Source of the DNA: an uncultured Bacteroides sp.
Lineage (GTDB): Bacteria > Bacteroidota > Bacteroidia > Bacteroidales > Bacteroidaceae
NCBI GenBank assembly: GCA_949289265.1
Contig: CASENE010000072.1
Span: forward strand, 62,001-126,000
Length of the DNA: 64,000 nucleotides
Direction: 5' to 3'
Under the pieces are notes generated by a model. That model was not told where the DNA came from. It ran no database searches and was given only the letters and a program-made list of their open reading frames with translations. This document shows, piece by piece, positions 54,478-64,000 of this stretch (its first letter is position 1; each line of letters begins with the position of its first letter). Made by a program: the position numbers and the translations under genes.

Positions 54478-55158
54478 ATGGAACTTGAGATTTCAGATTG
54501 GGGACTCATTGATTACGAACAGAGCTGGCAAAGACAAACCCAATGGTTCAACCAGTTGGTGTCGGCCAAACGGAACGGAGAGCAGTATGTCAATCGCATC
54601 GTGCTTTGTGAGCATCCTCCCGTATATACGTTGGGGCGAAGCGGCAAAGAGAATAATATGTTGCTGGGAGCACTTCAGCTGCAGAGCATAGGCGCTTCTT
54701 TGTATCACATCGACCGGGGTGGCGATATTACCTTTCACGGTCCCGGCCAATTGGTTTGCTACCCGATTCTTAATCTGGAAGATTTTTCGTTGGGGCTTCG
54801 CAGCTATATATATGCATTGGAAGAAGCAGTGATTCGTACCTGTGCTTCTTACGGGATTCAGGCCGCCCGCCTGGAGAATGCCACAGGTGTATGGTTGGAA
54901 CCTCGCACATCTCGTGCACGTAAGATTTGTGCTATCGGGGTACGTTCCAGTCATTTTGTTACAATGCATGGCTTGGCTCTCAACGTCAACACCGACTTGC
55001 GGTATTTCAGCTACATCAATCCTTGCGGTTTCATAGACAAAGGAGTTACTTCCTTGAAACAAGAATTAGGAGAAACAGTAGATATGGCAGCCGTTAAATC
55101 TAGATTATGTAAAGAACTGGAACTGCAACTGACTCAGAATGGCGTGCGCCATAAATAA
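54478..55158 (+). CDS. lipB: Octanoyltransferase LipB
   Basis: The 226-residue enzyme transfers octanoyl groups from acyl carrier protein to lipoyl domains, the first step of lipoate synthesis. Conserved parts are CEHPPVYTLGR, the RGGDITFHGPGQLVCYPI motif, the catalytic lysine in ARKICAIGVR and the catalytic cysteine in SYINPCGFIDKGVTSL. Both catalytic residues are present. The start ATG at 54478 (MELEISDWG) is preferred to a GTG six codons upstream. lipA is not in the window. Confidence 0.95.
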   Translation: MELEISDWGLIDYEQSWQRQTQWFNQLVSAKRNGEQYVNRIVLCEHPPVYTLGRSGKENNMLLGALQLQSIGASLYHIDRGGDITFHGPGQLVCYPILNLEDFSLGLRSYIYALEEAVIRTCASYGIQAARLENATGVWLEPRTSRARKICAIGVRSSHFVTMHGLALNVNTDLRYFSYINPCGFIDKGVTSLKQELGETVDMAAVKSRLCKELELQLTQNGVRHK

Positions 55159-55204
55159 ACGTCCATTATTTATATCACCTGCTTCTTTTAAATAGAACTG
55201 GATA

Positions 55205-55236
55205 ATGCGGAACTCGAAAGGTTCCGTATTTTTTTT
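55205..55236 (+). terminator. Intrinsic terminator after lepA-lipB
   Basis: GCGGAAC-TCGAAAG-GTTCCGT followed by ATTTTTTTT, a 7-bp hairpin with a long T tract 47 bp after the lipB stop. Confidence 0.85.
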
Positions 55237-55239
55237 GCC

Positions 55240-55890
55240 ACAAAAAACGAAATCTGCCTACAGACTATGATAGCGCAGACCGGATGGGAATACTGCTCTA
55301 TTTATTTTTCCCAGCTTCAACAGGCAGTTTTAAGCTCATAAAGTTCGTTTTAGTTCCCTCATAAGAGGCTTCTCCGTCCAATTTAATAATCCTTAATTTG
55401 ATCAGAATAATCCCAGAATGTTTCATCTGCAACAGCTAAGGATTACCTATGTAATACCATGGCGCTACATGTGTATTATGAATATATTACATCTGTATAA
55501 TTGCAGATATATTACTGCTGTATAATACATCGATAAACTAATATGTCACATATATTTATCTATAAACATCAGCATTTAGTATTTGTAATTATATCGTAAT
55601 AATGATGTTTATATATACGTTATAATCAGTAGATTGAGCGTATATGTTCGTCTCTCTAATTAGTATATTGGTATCGTACTATACCTTAGATGTGAATTGC
55701 GCGCAATAATCATACAAATCACTATGATAACGTATTAATTGCAAGTATTTTATGTATTATTATTAAAGCTATGTAAACTGTAGTATAACATTGGTATGCC
55801 TCTATTGATTTACAAGTGTATCTACAAGTAATACGCATGTAAAATCACAAATATTACAACTATATATTTTGATTTGTCTTTTGTAATATG
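55240..55890. other. AT-rich gene-free region upstream of the XRE regulator
   Basis: About 650 bp without any frame of note. From 55430 on it is much more AT-rich than anything else in the window, with many TATAT, TTACAT and TGTAAT words. An imperfect 25-bp direct repeat is visible near 55482-55535 (ATATATTAC ... CTGTATAAT twice). It ends at the promoter of the XRE gene at 55891. It could be a regulatory region, an old insertion remnant or a replication-type AT-rich tract; nothing decides between these. Confidence 0.6.
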
Positions 55891-55898
55891 TATCTTTG
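55891..55898 (+). promoter_or_regulatory. -7 promoter element TATCTTTG (XRE regulator)
   Basis: ATGTATCTTTGTAATC lies 42 bp upstream of the ATG at 55941, with TTTG words at 55873 as a possible -33 element. Confidence 0.65.
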
Positions 55899-55940
55899 TA
55901 ATCGAAAAAGAAACGCATTTAGTTTTGTAAAGCAAGTAGT

Positions 55941-56411
55941 ATGGATGATATAAAGGACCGGTTTAAATTAATTATGAATCGAGAGAAGCTGACAGCTGGA
56001 GCATTTGCTGAGAGCATTGGAGCTTCGCAGGCCACCATTTCCCACATATTGAGTGGAAGAAATAGGCCTAGTGTTGAATTAGTCTTGCGCGTTCACCAAC
56101 GCTATACAGACATTAACTTAGAATGGCTGCTAACTGGTAAGGGGCAAATGAGTAATGTGGACGGCGCTTCTGATTCTTCTTTGGAGGCAGATTTAAACTA
56201 TCCTTTATTCGCTGAGAATGCAAAAAATGTGGCCGAGGAGCCGGATAACACCAAAGAACGTCAGGAAATGCCATTAGCACACCCCAATATACCGCCTAAA
56301 GAAATTGTGAAACAGGAGATTATATATAAAGAGAGGCCGCCCAGAAAAATCACCGAAATACGTATTTTCTTCGACGATAATACCTACGAGACATTTAAAC
56401 CTGCAAATTGA
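55941..56411 (+). CDS. XRE-family helix-turn-helix regulator
   Basis: The 156-residue protein has a Cro/C1-type HTH at about 8-60 (RFKLIMNREKLTAGAFAESIGASQATISHILSGRNRPSVELVLRV) and then NLEWLLTGKGQM, a standard extension. The middle part is acidic and probably flexible; the last 30 residues (RKITEIRIFFDDNTYETFKP) form a beta hairpin also seen in chromosomal Bacteroidales homologues. It lies directly before pyrK-pyrD, in AT-rich DNA, and could control that unit or itself, which is an inference from position. A prophage origin is not supported since no phage genes surround it. Confidence 0.88.
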   Translation: MDDIKDRFKLIMNREKLTAGAFAESIGASQATISHILSGRNRPSVELVLRVHQRYTDINLEWLLTGKGQMSNVDGASDSSLEADLNYPLFAENAKNVAEEPDNTKERQEMPLAHPNIPPKEIVKQEIIYKERPPRKITEIRIFFDDNTYETFKPAN

Positions 56412-56446
56412 GGCTCAAAGCATCCTCAGTTTGGACAAAAATGGTG

Positions 56447-56454
56447 TATCTTTG
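56447..56454 (+). promoter_or_regulatory. -7 promoter element TATCTTTG (pyrK-pyrD)
   Basis: GGTGTATCTTTGCCG lies 38 bp upstream of the pyrK ATG at 56492, so pyrK is probably not dependent on read-through from the XRE gene. Confidence 0.6.
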
Positions 56455-56491
56455 CCGTATCAAAAAAGAAATAATCAACAATTACCGATTT

Positions 56492-57268
56492 ATGAAAAAA
56501 TACATGCTAGATTTGGCAGTAACCGAAAACAAGCGGTTACACAGTCACTATGTCTTGCTAAAGCTAACGGCATCAGAAAAACTGCCTGAAATGCTTCCCG
56601 GACAGTTTGCTGAAATTCGCGTAGACGGTTCGCCTACCACTTTTTTGCGCCGTCCTATCTCCATTAATTATGTGGATCGCGCTAAAAACGAGGTATGGTT
56701 CCTCATCCAGTTGGTAGGAGATGGAACCAGGCGATTGGGAGAGGCTGAGCCGGGCGATATTATTAATGTAGTCTTGCCGCTTGGAAACGGCTTTACGCTG
56801 CCTCAGAAGCCTTCAGACAAGCTCTTATTAATAGGTGGGGGAGTCGGTACAGCTCCTATGCTTTATCTAGGAGAACAACTTGCAAAGCAAGGCTGTAAAC
56901 CGGTCTTTTTACTCGGTGCACGTAGCAGCCAGGATTTACTGCAGTTAGAGCTCTTTAGAAACTACGGAGAAGTATATGTCACTACGGAAGATGGCAGTCT
57001 TGGAGAGCAAGGTTATGTTACGCAGCACTCAGTCTTGACTAAGAAAAATTTTGAACAGATATATACCTGCGGGCCGAAACCGATGATGATGGCAGTGGCA
57101 AAATATGCCAAAACTAAAGGCATCAACTGCGAGGTTTCTTTGGAAAATACAATGGCTTGCGGTGTAGGCGCTTGCTTATGTTGTGTGGAGAATACAACAG
57201 AAGGGAATTTGTGTGTATGTAAAGAAGGCCCTGTTTTTAATATCAATAAACTATTATGGCAGATTTAA
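56492..57268 (+). CDS. pyrK: Dihydroorotate dehydrogenase electron-transfer subunit
   Basis: The 258-residue protein passes electrons from PyrD to NAD+. Its FAD domain (about 1-100) has [10 protein letters not shown], the NAD domain has [20 protein letters not shown], and the C-terminal [2Fe-2S] motif is CGVGACLCC followed by C at TEGNLC. All four cluster cysteines are present. The ATG at 56492 replaces the longer frame that crosses the promoter. It overlaps pyrD by 13 bp, as expected for the type 1B enzyme. Confidence 0.96.
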   Translation: MKKYMLDLAVTENKRLHSHYVLLKLTASEKLPEMLPGQFAEIRVDGSPTTFLRRPISINYVDRAKNEVWFLIQLVGDGTRRLGEAEPGDIINVVLPLGNGFTLPQKPSDKLLLIGGGVGTAPMLYLGEQLAKQGCKPVFLLGARSSQDLLQLELFRNYGEVYVTTEDGSLGEQGYVTQHSVLTKKNFEQIYTCGPKPMMMAVAKYAKTKGINCEVSLENTMACGVGACLCCVENTTEGNLCVCKEGPVFNINKLLWQI

Positions 57269-58167
57269 GTGTAAAAATTGGCGAATTACAAATGAAAAAC
57301 CCGGTAATGACTGCATCGGGAACATTTGGTTATGGTGAAGAGTTTGCCGACTTCATGGATATCTCGCGAATAGGTGGTATCATTGTAAAAGGTACTACTC
57401 TTCACAAACGTGAAGGGAATCCCTATCCGCGCATGGCCGAAACTCCATCTGGAATGTTAAATGCTGTAGGACTGCAAAATAAAGGGGTACATTATTTTGC
57501 AGAGCACATTTATCCGCGTATTAAAGACATACAGACCAATATGATTGTCAATGTGTCCGGTTCTACGATTGAAGATTATGCGGAAACTGCTTCTATCATC
57601 AATGAATTTGTAAATATTCCTGCTATTGAGCTAAATATCTCTTGTCCTAATGTGAAGCAAGGAGGCATGGCTTTCGGTATCACGGCCAAAGGTGCAGAAG
57701 AAGTTGTTCGTGCTGTTAGGAAGGTTTATAAGAAGACACTTATAGTGAAACTTTCACCCAATGTGACAGATATCACAGAGATTGCCAAAGCCGCCGAAGC
57801 AAGTGGCGCAGACAGTGTATCACTGATAAACACGTTGTTAGGTATGGCAATCGATGCTGAGCGCAGACGCCCTGTGCTTTCTACCGTCACAGGAGGCATG
57901 TCGGGTGCTGCGGTAAAACCGATAGCACTGCGTATGGTATGGCAGGTAAGTAAAGCGGTAAAAATACCAATCATTGGCTTAGGGGGAATCATGAATTGGA
58001 AAGATGCGGTTGAGTTTATGTTGGCTGGAGCTACAGCCATCCAAATCGGTACTGCCAACTTCATAGATCCGACCGTTACACTCAAAGTAATTGATGGTAT
58101 TCAGGATTACTTGGATAGACACCATTACACATCAGTGCAACAGATAATTGGTGCGCTTGAGATATAA
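57256..58167 (+). CDS. pyrD: Dihydroorotate dehydrogenase catalytic subunit (type 1B)
   Basis: The 303-residue FMN enzyme oxidises dihydroorotate to orotate in pyrimidine synthesis. Visible are [44 protein letters not shown], the catalytic Cys in [12 protein letters not shown] and FMN-binding [27 protein letters not shown]. The class is 1B given the pyrK partner. It is followed by a bidirectional terminator before trmD. Confidence 0.97.
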   Translation: MADLSVKIGELQMKNPVMTASGTFGYGEEFADFMDISRIGGIIVKGTTLHKREGNPYPRMAETPSGMLNAVGLQNKGVHYFAEHIYPRIKDIQTNMIVNVSGSTIEDYAETASIINEFVNIPAIELNISCPNVKQGGMAFGITAKGAEEVVRAVRKVYKKTLIVKLSPNVTDITEIAKAAEASGADSVSLINTLLGMAIDAERRRPVLSTVTGGMSGAAVKPIALRMVWQVSKAVKIPIIGLGGIMNWKDAVEFMLAGATAIQIGTANFIDPTVTLKVIDGIQDYLDRHHYTSVQQIIGALEI

Positions 58168-58204
58168 TTGCTAACAAACAGCAGCCATTCGCATTGAATA
58201 AAAA

Positions 58205-58240
58205 GAAAAGAGCATCCATGCGTGGACGCTCTTTTCTTTA
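58205..58240. terminator. Intrinsic terminator between pyrD and trmD, bidirectional
   Basis: AAAAGAGC-ATCCA and TGG-ACGCTCTTTT form a hairpin flanked by A-rich sequence on the left and TTTTCTTTA on the right, so it can serve both convergent genes. Confidence 0.82.
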
Positions 58241-58259
58241 TGTATACAGCCATTCCGCT

Positions 58260-61025
<2,766 letters not shown>

Positions 61026-61076
61026 GGAGACGGGATTTTTTCCGGGCAGAATGACGTCGGGATGAGAAAAAAGTCG

Positions 61077-61084
61077 TATTTTTG
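61077..61084 (+). promoter_or_regulatory. -7 promoter element TATTTTTG (dapA)
   Basis: GTCGTATTTTTGTCGG lies 35 bp upstream of the dapA ATG at 61120. Confidence 0.65.
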
Positions 61085-61119
61085 TCGGCCTTTAATCACA
61101 GAAGATAGCAAAACAACGT

Positions 61120-62016
61120 ATGATAAGAACCAGGTTGAAAGGAATGGGAGTGGCGCTGATCACCCCCTTCAAGTCGGACGAAAGCGTGGACTACGACGCC
61201 CTCATGCGGTTAGTGGACTACCAGGTGCAGAACAACACTGACTTTCTGTGCGTGCTGGGCACCACGGCCGAGACGCCCACGCTGACGGACGAAGAGAAAC
61301 GGAGGATAAGGCAGGCGGTCGTCCAGCGCGTGGCGGGACGCATCCCCATCCTGCTCGGCGTGGGCGGAAACAACACCCGCGCCGTGGTGGAAGCCCTGAA
61401 GACGGACGACTACGACGGAGTCGATGCCGTCCTCTCCGTAGTACCTTATTACAACAAACCATCGCAGGAAGGCATCTACCAGCACTACAAGGCCATCGCC
61501 GAGGCCAGGCCCGACATGCCCGTGGTGCTCTACAACGTGCCCGGACGCACGGGCGTCAACATGACGGCCGAGACCACCCTGCGCCTCGCCCGCGACTTCC
61601 GCAACATCGTGGCCGTGAAGGAGGCCTCTGGGAACATCACCCAAATGGACGACATCATCAAGAACAAGCCCGCCGACTTCGACGTCATCTCCGGCGACGA
61701 CGGCATCACCTTCCCCCTCATCACACTGGGCGCCGTGGGCGTCATCTCGGTCATCGGCAACGCTTTCCCCAGGGAATTCAGCCGTATGGTGCGCCTCGCC
61801 CTCCAAGGAGACTATGCCAACGCCCTCGCCATCCACCACCGATTCGCCGAACTGTTCAAGCTCTTGTTCGTCGACGGCAACCCCGCGGGCGTCAAAGCCA
61901 TGCTCCATGCCATGGGCATGGTGGAGAACAAGCTCCGTCTCCCCCTGGTGCCGACCCGCATCACCACCTTCGAGGCCATGCGCCGCATACTGGACGAGCT
62001 GGGCATCAAGTGCTGA
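61120..62016 (+). CDS. dapA: 4-hydroxy-tetrahydrodipicolinate synthase
   Basis: The 298-residue Schiff-base aldolase condenses pyruvate with aspartate semialdehyde, the first committed step to diaminopimelate and lysine. The pyruvate-binding lysine is K167 in VAVKEASG, the catalytic tyrosines are in SVVPYYNKPS and Y138 in LYNVPGRTG, and GTTAETPTL carries the conserved threonines. A (beta/alpha)8 barrel of normal length is predicted. The related sialate or KDG aldolases are less likely because of the intact DapA motifs. A long hairpin follows. Confidence 0.95.
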   Translation: MIRTRLKGMGVALITPFKSDESVDYDALMRLVDYQVQNNTDFLCVLGTTAETPTLTDEEKRRIRQAVVQRVAGRIPILLGVGGNNTRAVVEALKTDDYDGVDAVLSVVPYYNKPSQEGIYQHYKAIAEARPDMPVVLYNVPGRTGVNMTAETTLRLARDFRNIVAVKEASGNITQMDDIIKNKPADFDVISGDDGITFPLITLGAVGVISVIGNAFPREFSRMVRLALQGDYANALAIHHRFAELFKLLFVDGNPAGVKAMLHAMGMVENKLRLPLVPTRITTFEAMRRILDELGIKC

Positions 62017-62060
62017 CAGGCCCCCACGTCCCGCGCAGACACCCCCAGGACACGTCCCCC

Positions 62061-62104
62061 AGCAAGGGTCAGACCTTTGTATGCCAAAGGTCTGACCCTT
62101 GCTT
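62061..62104. repeat. Perfect 19-bp inverted repeat after dapA
   Basis: AGCAAGGGTCAGACCTTTG (62061-62079) is followed after five bases (TATGC) by its exact inverse complement (62085-62103). No T tract follows, so it is either a terminator of unusual type or a mobile-hairpin-like element. The rest of the 264-bp gap is GC-rich with the ettA promoter at its end. Confidence 0.85.
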
Positions 62105-62239
62105 CGCACACCTCCGACGCCTGTCATACACCCTCCGTACCTTTATTATAGACAAGCCCTGCCTTTCTTATATACACGCCCGACCCGCGGCGGACGCAAA
62201 TTCGGGCCCCGCGGCGCGCGCCCGTCGCATAAAAAATCG

Positions 62240-62247
62240 TATCTTTG
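62240..62247 (+). promoter_or_regulatory. -7 promoter element TATCTTTG (ettA)
   Basis: ATCGTATCTTTGCCCC lies 33 bp upstream of the ATG at 62281; the TTG in it must not be taken as a start. Confidence 0.65.
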
Positions 62248-62280
62248 CCCCTCGGAAACATAACCCTTAAACAGAAACCT

Positions 62281-63975
62281 ATGGCAACTACAACCGACGA
62301 CAAGAAAATCATCTTCTCCATGGTAGGAGTCAGCAAGACCATCGCCCAGACCAACCGGCAGGTACTGAAGGACATCTACCTCTCCTTCTTCTATGGAGCC
62401 AAAATCGGGATTATCGGACTCAACGGCTCGGGCAAGTCCACGTTGATGAAAATCATCGCCGGCCTTGACGCGGACTACCGCGGAGAGGTGGTCTTCGCGC
62501 CCGGCTACTCCGTGGGCTACCTGCCTCAGGAGCCCTTCCTCGACCCCACGAAGACCGTGCGCGAGGTGGTGATGGAAGGCGTAAAGCCCGTCACCGACCT
62601 GCTGGAGGAATACGAAGCGATAAACCAGAAGTTCGCCCTCCCCGAGTACTACGAGGACGAAGACCGGATGAACCAGCTCTTCGCCCGCCAGGCCGAGTTG
62701 CAAGACCGCATAGACGCCACCGATGCCTGGAATCTCGAGACCCGCCTGGACCGCGCCATGGACGCCCTCCGCTGCCCCCCAGGTGACGCCTCCACGGCCT
62801 GCCTGTCCGGCGGCGAACGCCGGCGCGTGGCCCTCTGCCGCCTGCTGCTCCAGGCGCCCGACGTGCTCCTGCTGGACGAACCCACGAACCACCTGGACGC
62901 CGAGTCCATCGACTGGCTTGAACAACATCTGCAGCAGTACGCAGGCACCGTCATCGCCGTCACTCACGACCGCTACTTCCTCGACCATGTGGCCGGATGG
63001 ATTCTCGAACTGGACCGCGGCGAAGGCATCCCCTGGAAGGGCAACTACAGCAGCTGGCTCGAACAGAAAACCCGCCGCTTGGAGATGGAAGAAAAGGTGG
63101 CCAGCAAGCGCCGCAAGACCCTGCAGCGGGAACTGGAGTGGGTACGTATGGCCCCCAAAGCCCGTCAGGCCAAAGGCAAGGCCCGCCTCAATGCCTACGA
63201 CCGCCTGCTCGGCGAAGACGTGAAGGAGAAAGAAGAGCGGCTGGAAATCTTCATCCCCAACGGCCCGCGCCTGGGCAACAAGGTCATCGAAGCCCGTCAT
63301 GTCGCCAAGGCCTACGGCGAGAAGCTGCTGTTCGATGATCTCAACTTCACCCTTCCCCCGGCCGGCATCGTGGGCGTCATCGGCCCCAACGGTGCGGGAA
63401 AGACCACCCTGTTCCGCCTCATCATGGGGCTGGAGCAACCCGACAGCGGTACGTTCGAGGTGGGCGAGACCGTCAAACTGGCCTATGTCGACCAACAGCA
63501 CCGGGACATCGACCCAGACAAGACAGTCTACCAAGTCATATCCGGCGGCAACGAACTGCTGAGGATGGGCGGGCGCGACGTCAACGCCCGGGCCTACCTG
63601 TCCCGCTTCAACTTCTCGGGGGCCGACCAGGAGAAGAAGTGCGGCGTGCTGTCCGGAGGCGAGCGCAACAGGCTCCACCTGGCCCTGGCGCTGAAAGAAG
63701 AGGGCAACGTCCTTCTCCTGGATGAGCCGACCAACGACATTGACGTGAATACGCTGCGGGCGCTCGAGGAGGGACTGGAAGACTTCGCGGGCTGCGCCGT
63801 TGTCATCAGCCACGATCGTTGGTTTCTTGACCGCATCTGCACGCACATCCTGGCCTTCGAGGGCGACTCGAACGTCTTCTTCTTCGAGGGCTCCTATACG
63901 GACTACGAGGCTAACAAGCTGAAGCGGCTAGGCCGAGAAGAGCCTACACGGGTGCGATACCGCAAGCTGGAATGA
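62281..63975 (+). CDS. ettA: ABC-F ATPase, energy-dependent translational throttle EttA
   Basis: The 564-residue soluble ABC-F protein has two ATPase domains. The first has Walker A GLNGSGKST, signature LSGGERRRVAL and Walker [13 protein letters not shown]; the second has GPNGAGKTT, LSGGERNRLHL and LLLDEPTNDID. The long arm after the first Walker A (DPTKTVREVVMEGVKPVTDLLEEY) and the linker WVRMAPKARQAKGKARLNAYDRLL are those of EttA, which binds the ribosomal E site and gates the first peptide bond according to ATP/ADP. There are no membrane segments. The start is the ATG at 62281. The last 25 bp of the window contain nothing notable. Confidence 0.95.
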   Translation: MATTTDDKKIIFSMVGVSKTIAQTNRQVLKDIYLSFFYGAKIGIIGLNGSGKSTLMKIIAGLDADYRGEVVFAPGYSVGYLPQEPFLDPTKTVREVVMEGVKPVTDLLEEYEAINQKFALPEYYEDEDRMNQLFARQAELQDRIDATDAWNLETRLDRAMDALRCPPGDASTACLSGGERRRVALCRLLLQAPDVLLLDEPTNHLDAESIDWLEQHLQQYAGTVIAVTHDRYFLDHVAGWILELDRGEGIPWKGNYSSWLEQKTRRLEMEEKVASKRRKTLQRELEWVRMAPKARQAKGKARLNAYDRLLGEDVKEKEERLEIFIPNGPRLGNKVIEARHVAKAYGEKLLFDDLNFTLPPAGIVGVIGPNGAGKTTLFRLIMGLEQPDSGTFEVGETVKLAYVDQQHRDIDPDKTVYQVISGGNELLRMGGRDVNARAYLSRFNFSGADQEKKCGVLSGGERNRLHLALALKEEGNVLLLDEPTNDIDVNTLRALEEGLEDFAGCAVVISHDRWFLDRICTHILAFEGDSNVFFFEGSYTDYEANKLKRLGREEPTRVRYRKLE

Positions 63976-64000
63976 CGGACATGGCCAAGCCTGGCCGGTC

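Noticed and set aside
55941-56411. XRE regulator as a sign of a prophage
   Set aside because: No integrase, structural or lysis genes are near; the gene is followed directly by pyrK-pyrD.

Overview
The window looks like chromosomal DNA of a Bacteroidales bacterium (Bacteroidaceae or Prevotellaceae-like; the genus cannot be fixed from sequence alone). The evidence is the Bacteroidetes -7 promoter motif TAnnTTTG upstream of about twenty genes, the absence of strong Shine-Dalgarno sites, an Oar-type TonB-dependent receptor, a bacterial serine palmitoyltransferase for sphingolipids, DUF4296 and DUF1573 proteins, a LipB with its usual Cys/Lys pair, and a MetH that lacks the reactivation domain. 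Base composition varies strongly: 10.7-13.3 kb and 31.7-35.8 kb are very GC-rich, 5-10 kb and 55-58 kb are much more AT-rich. No phage, integrase, insertion sequence, CRISPR array or rRNA is seen.

Layout. 0-5 kb: a partial amidase-like gene, an OPT transporter and a DUF1573 protein on the minus strand, then a MATE exporter. 5-10 kb: serine palmitoyltransferase facing away from a lipid-kinase-like gene, then aspS and a GtrA protein. 9.8-13 kb: the two agmatine-to-putrescine enzymes, tRNA-Lys(CTT) and a WalJ-like metallo-hydrolase. 13-22 kb: envelope genes (Oar-like receptor, secreted papain-type protease, porin, lipoprotein, YIP1 protein) with two poorly understood soluble proteins. 23-33 kb: smpB-metH, MltF-like transglycosylase, udk, a Dabb protein, DsbD, a zinc dehydrogenase and a GNAT-nitrilase fusion. 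33-40 kb: ileS, a DksA-like protein, lspA, a DUF4296 lipoprotein, a small unknown protein and a TrmH methyltransferase. 40-47.5 kb: a complete TetR-TolC-HlyD-ABC-ABC-permease-permease drug-exporter operon (YbhGFSR-like), in which one ATPase is frameshifted inside its Walker A motif. 47.7-64 kb: pheT, YebC, small proteins, lepA-lipB, an XRE regulator with pyrK-pyrD, trmD, ligA, dapA and ettA.

The most unusual content is intergenic. Seven of the eight gaps longer than 300 bp contain short tandem arrays with a unit of 21 or 22 bp, or long composite inverted repeats; one more array sits inside the exporter operon. At least five sequence-unrelated arrays share this unit length, and in three of them the unit is a near-perfect palindrome. 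Family A occurs three times (3.4, 16.9 and 40.3 kb) with conserved flanks and 97-98 bp cores, family B twice (33.4 and 52.0 kb, opposite orientations). One GC-rich site carries two arrays whose arms differ by largely paired changes. These are the best candidates for an undescribed element.
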